A stretch of 35,498 bases of DNA from UBA3700 sp963592135 (GTDB lineage: Bacteria > Bacillota > Clostridia > Christensenellales > UBA3700): positions 1 through 35,498 of the forward strand of contig CAVAVP010000001.1 of NCBI GenBank assembly GCA_963592135.1, in the 5' to 3' direction. Of this stretch, positions 1 to 8,350 are shown piece by piece. The position numbers were made by a program, and so were the translations under genes. Below the pieces are notes generated by a model that was given only the letters and a program-made list of their open reading frames with translations, did no database searches and had not been told where the DNA came from. Positions within the stretch are counted from its first letter, which is position 1, and each line of letters begins with the position of its first letter.

Positions 1-93
1 TCAAATTATTTTCTTAAAGTCGAAATTTTCCTTCGCCTTTACGATTTAAGATTAAAAAAAAATCTAAAAAACTTTGTATAAGTCGCAAAGAAT

Positions 94-123
94 TTGGTTA
101 ATTTTTAATAAAAATACTATAAT
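94..123 (+). promoter_or_regulatory. Promoter of DUF4186 gene, leaderless type
   Basis: A -35-like TTGGTT (94-99) and a consensus -10 TATAAT (118-123) are separated by 18 bp. Only 7 nt lie between the -10 box and the ATG at 131, so the predicted transcript begins about 1 nt before the start codon and cannot contain a Shine-Dalgarno. Nothing else is recognisable in bases 1-93. Confidence 0.6.
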
Positions 124-130
124 TTATTGT

Positions 131-493
131 ATGGGAAATAAAGAAGAAGTATTTATAAACTTAAAAAAATCAAAGTTTAGAGAAAAATTTAATTTAGACC
201 AAAAAGATAAAGACTATATAAATTTAAAAGGTTTAGATACAATAAAATCTCATGCTTATGATTTTATAAACAAAAGATTGAAACCAGCTATAATATTAAA
301 TGATGGTAAACAAACTCCAATGAGAGGACACCCTGTATTTAAGGCACAGCATGCCTGTGCTTGCTGTTGTAGAGATTGTTTGTATAAATGGCATAAAATA
401 GATAAAAACAGAGAATTAACAAATAAAGAAGTAGATTATATTGTGGATTTTCTAATGACTTGGATAGAGAGAAAATATGATAAAGAAAGTTAA
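131..493 (+). CDS. DUF4186 family protein
   Basis: Codes for about 120 residues. The block TPMRGHPVF followed by AQHACACCCRDC and LYKWH (about residues 62-88) is the conserved core of the DUF4186 family, a small bacterial family without an assigned function; its Cys/His cluster suggests metal binding, which is inference. An in-frame TTG at 74 would add 19 residues but lies upstream of and through the promoter, so the ATG at 131, just behind the -10 box, is the better start. The 3' end overlaps the next gene by 17 bp, so the two are probably translated together. Family assignment is from the motif; function is unknown. Confidence 0.75.
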   Translation: MGNKEEVFINLKKSKFREKFNLDQKDKDYINLKGLDTIKSHAYDFINKRLKPAIILNDGKQTPMRGHPVFKAQHACACCCRDCLYKWHKIDKNRELTNKEVDYIVDFLMTWIERKYDKES

Positions 494-1133
494 TGTTAAA
501 GGTATAGACATAATTCTTGAGAAAAAGAAAATTAAAAACATGTATTTAAGATATTCTGAGAAATATAATGCGTTTTGTGTTACATATCCAAGTCTAGTAT
601 CAGAAAAGAAAGTAGTGAAATTTATTGATGCTAATATAGAAAAGATGGTTAAGAAAAAAGAAACCAAAAAAACTACAATAGATGAAATAAAAGATGGTGG
701 CTTTGTATATATATTTGGAGCAAAGTTAATTTTAAGAGTAGTTAAAGATAAGAAAAATTATGTAGAAATAAGAGATCCAGAAGTCTTTGTTCACATAAAA
801 GACGAGAGCAAACTTGAAATGGTATATGAAAAATTTCAAAAAGATTTATTAAAATCTTATTTAGACTATGCAGTTCCTATTTGGGTTGATCAAATGGGCT
901 TATGTCCATCGGGCTATAGTATAAGAACAATGAAGTCAAAATGGGGTTGTTGTAATACAAAAACTAAGAAGATAACATTTTCGACAATGCTTATAAGAAA
1001 ACCTAAAGAGTTTATAGATTATGTTATATGTCATGAACTTGCACATATTCAAGTTCCAAATCATGGTGAGGCATTTAAGAGAATACTAGATATATACTAT
1101 CCAGAGTGGAAATCTATACGAAAATTAAGATAA
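477..1133 (+). CDS. YgjP/SprT-like zinc metallopeptidase (DUF45, M48-like)
   Basis: A 218-residue protein. HELAH at about residues 186-190, followed by H196 in the context PNHGEAF, gives the HExxH plus third-ligand pattern of the YgjP-like DUF45 metallopeptidase family; the preceding KSKWGCCNTK (about 153-162) is the usual WGxC signature upstream of the zinc helix. The N-terminal 130 residues form the variable beta-rich part. No signal peptide is visible, so it should be cytosolic. The natural substrate of this family is not established. The start overlaps the DUF4186 gene by 17 bp. No hairpin terminator is visible between its stop and the rpsU promoter. Confidence 0.85.
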   Translation: MIKKVNVKGIDIILEKKKIKNMYLRYSEKYNAFCVTYPSLVSEKKVVKFIDANIEKMVKKKETKKTTIDEIKDGGFVYIFGAKLILRVVKDKKNYVEIRDPEVFVHIKDESKLEMVYEKFQKDLLKSYLDYAVPIWVDQMGLCPSGYSIRTMKSKWGCCNTKTKKITFSTMLIRKPKEFIDYVICHELAHIQVPNHGEAFKRILDIYYPEWKSIRKLR

Positions 1134-1143
1134 ATAAAAAGAT

Positions 1144-1170
1144 TTGACAAAGTTTATATTTTCATATAAA
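1144..1170 (+). promoter_or_regulatory. rpsU promoter
   Basis: A perfect -35 TTGACA (1144-1149) is followed by TATAAA (1165-1170, spacer 15) or TAAAGT (1167-1172, spacer 17). It begins 10 bp after the peptidase stop codon and would give rpsU a leader of roughly 45-50 nt carrying a strong Shine-Dalgarno. Confidence 0.65.
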
Positions 1171-1223
1171 GTATTTATGCAAACAAAAATCTACCTATTC
1201 AGAGGAAGGAGGCGAAAAAGGAA

Positions 1224-1403
1224 ATGGCAACAGTTAAGGTTGGAGAAAATGAAAGCTTAGATTCAGCTATCAAGAGATTCAAGAGAAAAATTGGTCGTGA
1301 TGGTATCATTAAGGAAATTCGTGCTCGTCAAGAATACAAAAAGCCAAGCGTAAAGCGTAAGGAAAAATCTGAAGAGGCTCGTAAGAGAATGTACAAATCT
1401 TAA
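1224..1403 (+). CDS. rpsU: 30S ribosomal protein S21
   Basis: A 59-residue basic protein starting MATVKVGENESLDSAIKRF, typical of S21 in sequence and length. S21 joins the small subunit late and helps mRNA engagement near the anti-Shine-Dalgarno. A strong AAGGAGG (1206-1212) lies 11 nt before the ATG. The gene has its own promoter and an intrinsic terminator, so it is monocistronic here. It is about 28 kb from dnaG-rpoD, so there is no rpsU-dnaG-rpoD arrangement as in enterobacteria. Several Arg codons are CGT, unlike the AGA-rich neighbours, consistent with high expression. Confidence 0.95.
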   Translation: MATVKVGENESLDSAIKRFKRKIGRDGIIKEIRARQEYKKPSVKRKEKSEEARKRMYKS

Positions 1404-1415
1404 GCAATTTAAATG

Positions 1416-1447
1416 TAGGCATCAATTTGACGCCTATTATTTTTTTT
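1416..1447 (+). terminator. Intrinsic terminator of rpsU
   Basis: TAGGC (1416-1420) pairs with GCCTA (1432-1436), an A/C mismatch follows, then TCA pairs with TGA, closing a 3-nt ATT-type loop; the stem has eight Watson-Crick pairs. TTATTTTTTTT follows. It lies 12 nt after the rpsU stop. Its right arm contains the -35 box of the next gene. Confidence 0.8.
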
Positions 1448-1455
1448 GGTATAAT
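1427..1455 (+). promoter_or_regulatory. Promoter of DNA glycosylase gene, overlapping the rpsU terminator
   Basis: TTGACG (1427-1432), a 17-bp spacer and TATAAT (1450-1455), with an extended -10 TGG just upstream. The -35 box lies in the right arm of the rpsU terminator stem. Ten nt separate the -10 box from the ATG at 1466, so the predicted leader is only about 4 nt. Confidence 0.75.
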
Positions 1456-1465
1456 ACAAAAAGAT

Positions 1466-2266
1466 ATGGAAATATTAAAAAAAGATATAGATATATTCAA
1501 ATCACTAGAATGTGGGCAAATATTTAGATTTAAAAAGCTAAATGATGATTCATATTTATTTGTTTCAAAGAACGAAAAATGCCTGATAAAAGAGTGTCAA
1601 GATAAATATATCTTACAAACAACAAATGATTCTTACTTTTATAATTTTTTTAACTTAAATGTGGATTATAACCAAATTTTAGATAAACTTAGAGAAAACA
1701 AATATATACAAGATTGTTTGCCTATAAATCCAACTATTAGAATTTTTAAACAAGATCCATTTGAGACAATAATATCGTTTATTACATCTGCAAATAATAA
1801 TATACCAAGAATAAAAGGAATTATAGAAAAATTATCAAGTACGCTGGGGGAAAATAAAGGTGATTATTTTGCTTTTCCTACAGCAGATATTTTAGCTAAA
1901 CAAAATGAAGAATTTTATAAAAATATAGGTTTAGGTTATAGATCCTCTTATATAGTAGATACATCAAGAAAAATAGCAAACAATGAATTTGATTTAAACA
2001 AGATATATGATTTAAAAACAAATGACGCAAGAGAATATTTAATGACGCTAAAAGGAGTTGGACCAAAGGTTGCGGATTGTATACTTTTATTTGCATATAA
2101 TAGATATGATGTTTTTCCTGTAGATACTTGGGTTAAGAAAATCTATGTTAATTTGTTTGAGAAAGATGTTTCTGTAAATAAAATGAGAGAGAATCTTATT
2201 AGTACATTTGGAGAATATTCAGGTATTGCTCAGCAATATTTATTTGATAATATAAGAAATAATTAA
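1466..2266 (+). CDS. ogg: 8-oxoguanine DNA glycosylase, OGG/HhH-GPD family
   Basis: A 266-residue protein of the OGG1 type. It has an N-terminal OGG_N-like domain (ECGQIFRF, about 15-22), then the helix-hairpin-helix-GPD core: GVGPKVADC at 197-205, where K201 is the expected Schiff-base lysine, and PVDTW at 218-222 with D220 as the catalytic aspartate. It should remove 8-oxoG from DNA and cleave at the abasic site. An upstream in-frame TTG at 1427 is the first base of the -35 box, so it is rejected as a start; the ATG at 1466 sits just after the promoter, without a Shine-Dalgarno. A related AlkA-like specificity cannot be wholly excluded. Confidence 0.88.
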   Translation: MEILKKDIDIFKSLECGQIFRFKKLNDDSYLFVSKNEKCLIKECQDKYILQTTNDSYFYNFFNLNVDYNQILDKLRENKYIQDCLPINPTIRIFKQDPFETIISFITSANNNIPRIKGIIEKLSSTLGENKGDYFAFPTADILAKQNEEFYKNIGLGYRSSYIVDTSRKIANNEFDLNKIYDLKTNDAREYLMTLKGVGPKVADCILLFAYNRYDVFPVDTWVKKIYVNLFEKDVSVNKMRENLISTFGEYSGIAQQYLFDNIRNN

Positions 2267-2323
2267 GAAAAATTTTTTATAAAAATTATTAAGATTGATT
2301 AATAAATATGGCCCAAAAATAAT

Positions 2324-2353
2324 TTAATTAATATAGGCTTTTTATGATATACT
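2324..2353 (+). promoter_or_regulatory. pcrA-ligA promoter, leaderless type
   Basis: The -10 TATACT (2348-2353) ends 9 nt before the pcrA ATG, predicting a leader of about 3 nt. The only -35 candidate is a weak TTAATT (2324-2329, spacer 18). The region from 2267 to 2323 is A/T-rich and shows no convincing hairpin terminator for the gene before it. Confidence 0.5.
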
Positions 2354-2362
2354 TAAAAGGCT

Positions 2363-4564
2363 ATGATGGATTTAAAAAAATTACTTAATGAAGAACAAAT
2401 TTTACCTGTAGAAGCAACGGAAGGACCGGTGCTTGTTTTTGCAGGAGCTGGTAGTGGAAAAACAAGAGTTTTAACATATAGAATTGCTCATTTAATTGAA
2501 CTTGGGGTATCACCATATAATATTTTAGCTATAACATTTACTAATAAAGCTGCTAAAGAAATGCAAGAGAGAATAGAAAAGGTAACTGGCGTTACAGGTA
2601 TGCAAATATCTACATTCCATTCTTTTTGTACAAAAATTTTAAGACAAGATATTGAAGCCCTTGGAATATATACTAAAAACTTTACTATATATGATGATGA
2701 CGATTCTCAAAAAGTCATGAATAGAATAGTTAAAGATTATAAACTTGAAGATGAAAAAGCAAGTCAATTAGTAAAGGAAATAATGGGTCATGTATCAATG
2801 GCTAAAAACTATGGATTTAATCCAAAAACTTATTATGTAAGGATAGCCAGTCATCCAAGAGCAAGACTGATTTGTAATGCATTTAATGATTATCAAGAAA
2901 CATTAGTTAAAAACAACGCATTAGATTTTGATGATTTACTTTTACTTACAGCAACACTTTTTTCTAAGTGCCCAGATGTGCTAGAGAAATACCAAAGAAA
3001 ATATCAATATATTCATGTTGATGAGTTCCAAGATACAAATGCAATTCAATATTTGCTTCTTAGAATGTTAGGTCAAAAATACCAAAATGTCTTTGTAGTA
3101 GGTGATGATGACCAAAGTATTTATGGCTGGCGTGGTGCTGATTATACGAATATTAAAAAGTTCCAAGAGCAATTTTTAGGTACCAAAATATTTAAATTGC
3201 AGCGCAATTATAGGTCAACAAAGAATATTTTGGATGTTGCTAATAAAATTATTCAAGTCAATAAAGAAAGGGCACCTAAGAGTTTATGGACGGATTCTAG
3301 TCAAGGAATGAGAGTAGAATGTAAAAAAGCAGATAATGAGGATGATGAAGCTGATTATATAATTGGACAAATTCAAATGCTTTTAAGACAAGGCGGCTAC
3401 AAGTATAATGATTTTGCAATTTTAGTTAGAACGACGTCTATAACACGTTCGATAGAACAAAAATTAAATTTATATGGACTTCCTTTTCGGATGATAGGAG
3501 GTCATAAATTTTTCCAAAGAAAAGAAATTAAAGATTTCCTTGCATATTTGCAAATTATTTCAAATCCAAAGGCTGATGAGCCTTTACTTAGAGTTATAAA
3601 TCTTCCAAGAAGGGGAATTGGAGATATAGCCATTGAAAGTTTACAAGAAATATGTAAAGCTCGTGGATTATCTTTAGGAGAGGGAATAAGAAAAATAAGA
3701 GAAATTGGAGCATCAGATAGAATAGTTAAAAAATTTGAGGAGTTTAGTAATATACTAAATTGTTTAGATGCTAAAAAACTATTACCTCTTAACGATATTG
3801 CTGATTATATTGCAGAGACAATCGACTTTAAGAGCGCATATACAAGTAAAGGTGATGACGGACAAAATAAAATGGAGAATATTGATTCACTTTTATCGGA
3901 TATAAAAGAGTATTGTTCAAATAATCCAAACACATCAATTGATGAATATTTACAACAAGTGGCAATTGTATCTTATGATGATAAAGATGACCCATTAGAT
4001 AACAATAAAATAACAGTAGCTACAGTTCATGGCGTAAAGGGTCTTGAGTATAAAGTAGTATTTATAATGGGATTAGAGGAAGGAATATTTCCAACAAAGC
4101 GTGTAGATTCTACAGAGAAAAACATTGAAGAAGAAAGAAGAATAATGTATGTTGCTGTAACTCGTGCTAAGGAGATCCTTTATTTAACATATGCTAATTC
4201 TAGATTTAGATATGGAAGGAGAGAGCAAACAATAGAGTCAGAATTTATAATGGATGCAGGATTATCTAAAAAAATGCATAAGCCTTTATGCGATGACGAT
4301 CCTATATATAGACAAATGCAAAAATCAAGCATAGATTATTTGAAATTGTCTCAAAAAAGTACACCTGCGTTTGCAATGAAAAAGGATGCTTCAAATATAG
4401 GTAAGGATATCTCTAAATTTAAAGTAGGAATGAAAGTTTCTCATCCAAGATTTGGAGAGGGTATAATAAAAGAAATATCAGGCGAAAATGCTGATATAGA
4501 GTTTGGTGGATTGGGTGTAAAGAAGTTTAATATGAGACTTGCACCACTAACAATTATAGAATAA
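2363..4564 (+). CDS. pcrA: ATP-dependent DNA helicase PcrA/UvrD
   Basis: A 733-residue superfamily 1A 3'-5' helicase used in repair, rolling-circle replication and removal of proteins from DNA. Visible motifs in order: Q motif (LNEEQ, 8-12), Walker A GAGSGKT (28-34), Walker B VDEFQDTN, motif III with DDDQSIYGWRGAD, QRNYRS, TVHGVKGLE and VAVTRAKE. The C-terminal 45 residues (GMKVSHPRFGEGIIKE onward) are the Tudor-like RNA-polymerase-interacting tail found in PcrA. It begins MM, without a Shine-Dalgarno, 9 nt after a -10 box. It is followed 33 bp later by ligA, the usual Firmicutes pairing. Confidence 0.96.
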   Translation: MMDLKKLLNEEQILPVEATEGPVLVFAGAGSGKTRVLTYRIAHLIELGVSPYNILAITFTNKAAKEMQERIEKVTGVTGMQISTFHSFCTKILRQDIEALGIYTKNFTIYDDDDSQKVMNRIVKDYKLEDEKASQLVKEIMGHVSMAKNYGFNPKTYYVRIASHPRARLICNAFNDYQETLVKNNALDFDDLLLLTATLFSKCPDVLEKYQRKYQYIHVDEFQDTNAIQYLLLRMLGQKYQNVFVVGDDDQSIYGWRGADYTNIKKFQEQFLGTKIFKLQRNYRSTKNILDVANKIIQVNKERAPKSLWTDSSQGMRVECKKADNEDDEADYIIGQIQMLLRQGGYKYNDFAILVRTTSITRSIEQKLNLYGLPFRMIGGHKFFQRKEIKDFLAYLQIISNPKADEPLLRVINLPRRGIGDIAIESLQEICKARGLSLGEGIRKIREIGASDRIVKKFEEFSNILNCLDAKKLLPLNDIADYIAETIDFKSAYTSKGDDGQNKMENIDSLLSDIKEYCSNNPNTSIDEYLQQVAIVSYDDKDDPLDNNKITVATVHGVKGLEYKVVFIMGLEEGIFPTKRVDSTEKNIEEERRIMYVAVTRAKEILYLTYANSRFRYGRREQTIESEFIMDAGLSKKMHKPLCDDDPIYRQMQKSSIDYLKLSQKSTPAFAMKKDASNIGKDISKFKVGMKVSHPRFGEGIIKEISGENADIEFGGLGVKKFNMRLAPLTIIE

Positions 4565-4597
4565 AAGTAAATACATGTTTAAAAAAAGAGGTTATAT

Positions 4598-6547
4598 ATG
4601 GAAGAAATGCAAGAGCTTGTAGATAAGTTAAATGAATATGCATATAGATACTATACATTGGATGACCCAAGCGTCTCTGATGTTGAGTATGATAGGCTAT
4701 ATGATAAGTTACTAGCTCTTGAAAAACAAACAGGAATAGTTCTTCCAGATTCACCAACAAAAAGAGTTGGAGATGTGGTTTTAAAGAAGTTTGAAACAGT
4801 AAAACATTTTGGTAGGTTATATTCCTTAGACAAATGTCAGACTAAAGAAGCTATGAATGAATGGCTAAATAAATTGATTATGGAAAATGGCAAAAAAATG
4901 CCAGAGGTTTCTCTTGAATATAAATTTGATGGACTAACTATTAATATGCTATATGAAAATGGGAAATTAGTTAGAGCAGCAACTCGTGGAAATGGTGTTG
5001 AAGGTGAAAATGTAACTGAACAAGTTAAGACTATAAGATGTGTACCACTATCTATAAACTATAAAGGAAGAGTTGAAGTTCAAGGTGAGGGTATAATGCT
5101 TTTATCTGAACTCAAAAAATATAATGAAAGAATTGATGTAACGCCGCTTAAAAATGCAAGAAACGGAGTTGCGGGTGCTATTAGAAACCTAGATCCAAAG
5201 GTAACTGCAGAGAGAAAACTAGAAGTTATTTGTTATAACGTAAATTATATTGAGGATATTACATTTAAAACAGGAAAAGAGATGATAGATTTCTTGAAGG
5301 AAAATAAGTTTAAAACTTCTAGTTTTTATAGATTAATTTCAAATAAAGAAGAACTTTTAAAAGGTTTAGACGACATTGAAGAAAATAGACCAAACTTAGA
5401 TTTTTTAATTGATGGAGCTGTTATAAAAATTAACGATATGACTCTTCGTGAAGATTATGGTTATACGGAAAAATTTCCTAAATGGGCTATAGCTTATAAA
5501 TTTGCTGCTGAGGAAGTTACAACAACTCTACTTGATGTTATATGGCAAGTCTCAAGAACCGGAAAAGTAAATCCTATAGCAGTATTGGATCCAGTGGATT
5601 TAGCGGGTGTTACAGTGTCTCGTGCTACTTTATCTAATATGAGCGAAATTAAGAGAAAAGATATAAAATTAAATTCAAGAGTATTTATCAGAAGATCAAA
5701 TGATGTTATACCTGAAATAACCGGAATAGCGGAGCATACGAAAGATTCAAAGGAGATTGTGGCTCCAACCGTTTGTCCATCATGTGGAAGTGCACTTGAG
5801 TGGCAAGGAGTATTTTTAAAATGTCCAAATAAAAATTGTGCAACTGCAGTTATATCTTCAATGGCTCATTTTGCATCACGTGATGCTATGGATATAGAAG
5901 GATTGTCTGAAAAAACTCTAGAACTTTTATATAATGAAGGTAAAATATCTACAATTGCAGATATATACTTGCTTCAAGAAAAAGATTTAGTCGGCCTTGA
6001 TTCTTTTAAGGATAAAAAGATTTCAAACACTTTAAAGGCAATAGAAGATTCTAAACATACAACGCTAGATAAATTTTTATACGCAATCGGAATTCCTAAT
6101 ATTGGTAAAAAAGCAGCAAAGGTACTTGCTGACGAATTTAAAACGTTAGACAATGTTATGAATGCAACGTATTTTGAACTTGTATCTTTAGAGGACGTAG
6201 GAGATATAGTGGCAAATGGTATATTAGACTACTTTGCCAATGAGAAAAATAGAGAGCACATTAAAGCCTTTTTAGATAGAGGTGTTGCAATTGCAATATA
6301 TACAGTTGCACAGGGAGTGCTTACCGGTAAAATGGTAGTTTTAACGGGAAGTTTACCAACATTAAAGAGAAGCCAAGCAAAAGAGTTAATTGAGAAAAAT
6401 GGTGGGGTTTGTGCAGATTCTATATCTAAGGCAGTAAACCTGGTTGTTGCAGGCGAAGATGCTGGCTCTAAACTTGAAAAAGCACAAAAACTTGGAATAG
6501 AAATTATAGATGAAGCAAAATTATTTGAAATAATTAATCAAAAATAA
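4598..6547 (+). CDS. ligA: NAD-dependent DNA ligase LigA
   Basis: A 649-residue ligase that seals nicks using NAD+. The N-terminal Ia domain (YRYYTLDDPSVSDVEYD) captures NAD; the adenylation motif KFDG has the nucleophile lysine at 109; the OB fold follows; the zinc finger is CPSCG...CPNKNC; HhH repeats and a C-terminal BRCT domain (GVLTGKMVVLTGSLP onward) end the protein. It is slightly shorter than the common 660-670 residues but has every domain. AGAGG lies just upstream of the ATG, and the gene is probably co-transcribed with pcrA. No clear terminator follows. Confidence 0.97.
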   Translation: MEEMQELVDKLNEYAYRYYTLDDPSVSDVEYDRLYDKLLALEKQTGIVLPDSPTKRVGDVVLKKFETVKHFGRLYSLDKCQTKEAMNEWLNKLIMENGKKMPEVSLEYKFDGLTINMLYENGKLVRAATRGNGVEGENVTEQVKTIRCVPLSINYKGRVEVQGEGIMLLSELKKYNERIDVTPLKNARNGVAGAIRNLDPKVTAERKLEVICYNVNYIEDITFKTGKEMIDFLKENKFKTSSFYRLISNKEELLKGLDDIEENRPNLDFLIDGAVIKINDMTLREDYGYTEKFPKWAIAYKFAAEEVTTTLLDVIWQVSRTGKVNPIAVLDPVDLAGVTVSRATLSNMSEIKRKDIKLNSRVFIRRSNDVIPEITGIAEHTKDSKEIVAPTVCPSCGSALEWQGVFLKCPNKNCATAVISSMAHFASRDAMDIEGLSEKTLELLYNEGKISTIADIYLLQEKDLVGLDSFKDKKISNTLKAIEDSKHTTLDKFLYAIGIPNIGKKAAKVLADEFKTLDNVMNATYFELVSLEDVGDIVANGILDYFANEKNREHIKAFLDRGVAIAIYTVAQGVLTGKMVVLTGSLPTLKRSQAKELIEKNGGVCADSISKAVNLVVAGEDAGSKLEKAQKLGIEIIDEAKLFEIINQK

Positions 6548-6571
6548 TTCTTTTGTAAACACACAACGCGC

Positions 6572-6600
6572 TTGTTATATTTTAATTCTTGTGATATATT
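6572..6600 (+). promoter_or_regulatory. Promoter of the yicC-to-rpe operon
   Basis: TTGTTA (6572-6577), a 17-bp spacer and TATATT (6595-6600), with TGA directly upstream of the -10 box giving an extended -10. The predicted start near 6607 leaves a leader of about 25 nt containing GAGGT (6622-6626) 5 nt before the yicC ATG, so this is a conventional leadered promoter. Confidence 0.65.
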
Positions 6601-6631
6601 TTATATTAATTATTTACACGCGAGGTAATTT

Positions 6632-7513
6632 ATGGCAGTTAATAGCATGACAGGTTATGGTAAAGGCATAGCAGAAAAAAACGGAATAAAAATTACTGTC
6701 GAATTAAAATCAGTTAATCATCGTTTTTTGGATCTTACAATTAAACTTCCAAAAATGTTATCTTTTTCAGAAGATGTTATAAGAAATACTTTAAAGTCCA
6801 ATTTTAATCGTGGTCATATAGATATTTTTGTTAATATCGAAGACAATAGAAAAAATAAAACAGAAATAGCTTTTGATTATGACTTAATCAATGCATATAT
6901 TGAAGCTGGAAAGAAAATATCTTCAGATTTATTTATTCAAGATGACTTAACAACAAGTAAAGTTTTGATGTTACAAGATGTTGCTGTTGAAAAGGTAAAA
7001 GAAGAGGACGAACAAATTTTATTAGATGTTTTAAAAGAGGCGTTAAATATTGCTTGTGAAAAAATGTCTATAATGAGAGCATCAGAAGGTGTGTTAATGC
7101 AAAATGATGTTTTATCTAAAATTTCAAATATAATATTACTTGTCTCAAAGATTGAAACAAAGGCTCCAGAAATGGTTCAAGAACATTTTGAAAAAGTTAG
7201 AGTTAGAGTTCAAGAAATGTTAAAAGATGTTGAAATTGATGAGGCAAGGCTTTTGTCTGAGATTGCCTTATATGCAGATAAAGTTTGCGTAGATGAGGAA
7301 ATACAAAGATTAAAGTCTCATATTGAGCATTTTAATGAGATTATGAGTAAGGGTGGTATTGTTGGAAAACAATTAGATTTCATTGTTCAAGAAATGAACA
7401 GAGAGGCAAATACTTGCGGAAGCAAATGTAACAATATTGAAATCTCAAACAATGTTATTGCTTTGAAAAATGAAATAGAGAAAGTTAGAGAACAAATACA
7501 AAATATAGAATAA
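6632..7513 (+). CDS. yicC: YicC family endoribonuclease
   Basis: A 293-residue protein that begins with NSMTGYGKG, the family signature, and ends with the DUF1732 domain (GKQLDFIVQEMNREANTCGSK, split here as two conserved blocks). YicC proteins have been described as endoribonucleases acting on small RNAs; that role is carried over from the family. It is the first gene of an eleven-gene cluster and lies 12 bp before gmk, as in most Firmicutes. GAGGT precedes the ATG. Confidence 0.9.
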   Translation: MAVNSMTGYGKGIAEKNGIKITVELKSVNHRFLDLTIKLPKMLSFSEDVIRNTLKSNFNRGHIDIFVNIEDNRKNKTEIAFDYDLINAYIEAGKKISSDLFIQDDLTTSKVLMLQDVAVEKVKEEDEQILLDVLKEALNIACEKMSIMRASEGVLMQNDVLSKISNIILLVSKIETKAPEMVQEHFEKVRVRVQEMLKDVEIDEARLLSEIALYADKVCVDEEIQRLKSHIEHFNEIMSKGGIVGKQLDFIVQEMNREANTCGSKCNNIEISNNVIALKNEIEKVREQIQNIE

Positions 7514-7525
7514 AAGGGTACTAGT

Positions 7526-8143
7526 ATGAAAAAGAAAGGTTTATTGGTTATAGTTTCGGGACCAAGCGGAGCAGGTAAAGGAACAGTACTAAGTAAAGTA
7601 ATGAATAGTTACGAAAATTTACAAGTCGCAGTATCTGCCACAACTAGAAAACCAAGAGAAGGCGAAATTGAGGGTGTTAACTATTATTTCAAATCTAAAG
7701 AAGAATTTAAAAAGTTGATTGACGAAGATGCTTTTTTAGAATATGAATGTAACTATGGCAATTATTATGGAACCTTAAAAAGTGAAGTAGTATTAAAGAT
7801 AGAGCAAGGTAAAGATGTTGTTTTAGAGATAGATGTTAAAGGCGCTATGAATATAAAGAACAACAAATATCAAGATGCAGTAACAGTTTTTGTATGTCCA
7901 ACTTCAATGGAAGTTTTACTTGAAAGGTTAAAAGGACGTGGAACAGAAACATCTGAGGCTTTAAAAATAAGAACAAATTCAGCTTTAGATGAAATAAAAC
8001 AAGCAGATAAGTATGAATTTGTTGTCGTTAATGATGATTTATCTGAATGTGCAGATGACATAATAGCTATTATTAAATCTCAAAAATGCACATCAAAAAT
8101 AAATAAAGATTTTATACAAAACATAATAAACGGAGGTAAATAA
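7526..8143 (+). CDS. gmk: Guanylate kinase
   Basis: A 205-residue kinase converting GMP and ATP to GDP and ADP. The P-loop is SGPSGAGKGT (about 11-20), with the GMP-binding VSATTRKPREGEIEGVNY block and EYECNYGNYYGT following. Length and motif order match the family. AAAGGG precedes the start. Its place between yicC and rpoZ is the standard one. Confidence 0.96.
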   Translation: MKKKGLLVIVSGPSGAGKGTVLSKVMNSYENLQVAVSATTRKPREGEIEGVNYYFKSKEEFKKLIDEDAFLEYECNYGNYYGTLKSEVVLKIEQGKDVVLEIDVKGAMNIKNNKYQDAVTVFVCPTSMEVLLERLKGRGTETSEALKIRTNSALDEIKQADKYEFVVVNDDLSECADDIIAIIKSQKCTSKINKDFIQNIINGGK

Positions 8144-8146
8144 ATT

Positions 8147-8350
8147 ATGATGATTGATCCACCAATTGACAAATTAATTAAGAAGGCACCATGCAGATAT
8201 GCTTTGGTATGTGGTGTAGCAAAGAGAGCTAAGGAATTAGAGACAAAGAACAAAGAAGAATTGGAAGCTTCTGGTATGAAGTCTATAAGCTTAGCAGCAA
8301 AAGAAATCTACAATGACGAATTAATTATTAAAGTAGACGGAAATAACTAA
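8147..8350 (+). CDS. rpoZ: RNA polymerase omega subunit
   Basis: A 67-residue small subunit that helps fold and hold beta-prime. MMIDPPIDKLIKK, YALVCGVAKRAKEL and SLAAKEIYNDEL are the expected conserved blocks. GGAGGT (8132-8137) lies 9 nt before the first ATG at 8147; the second ATG at 8150 is also possible. It starts 3 bp after gmk and its stop overlaps the coaBC ATG by 1 nt. Confidence 0.94.
   Translation: MMIDPPIDKLIKKAPCRYALVCGVAKRAKELETKNKEELEASGMKSISLAAKEIYNDELIIKVDGNN

Noticed and set aside
1..73. End of a gene at the left edge
   Set aside because: Only about 13 codons are open before a stop on either strand, with no recognisable residues.
74..130. TTG start extending the DUF4186 protein by 19 residues
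   Set aside because: The segment lies over the -35 and -10 boxes and the added residues are not like the family; the ATG at 131 fits better.
1427..1465. TTG start extending the glycosylase by 13 residues
   Set aside because: The TTG is the first half of the -35 box and the extension is encoded by terminator and promoter bases.
2260..2345. Possible terminator after the glycosylase gene
   Set aside because: Only A/T pairs and a 3-bp GC core with a long loop; not convincing.
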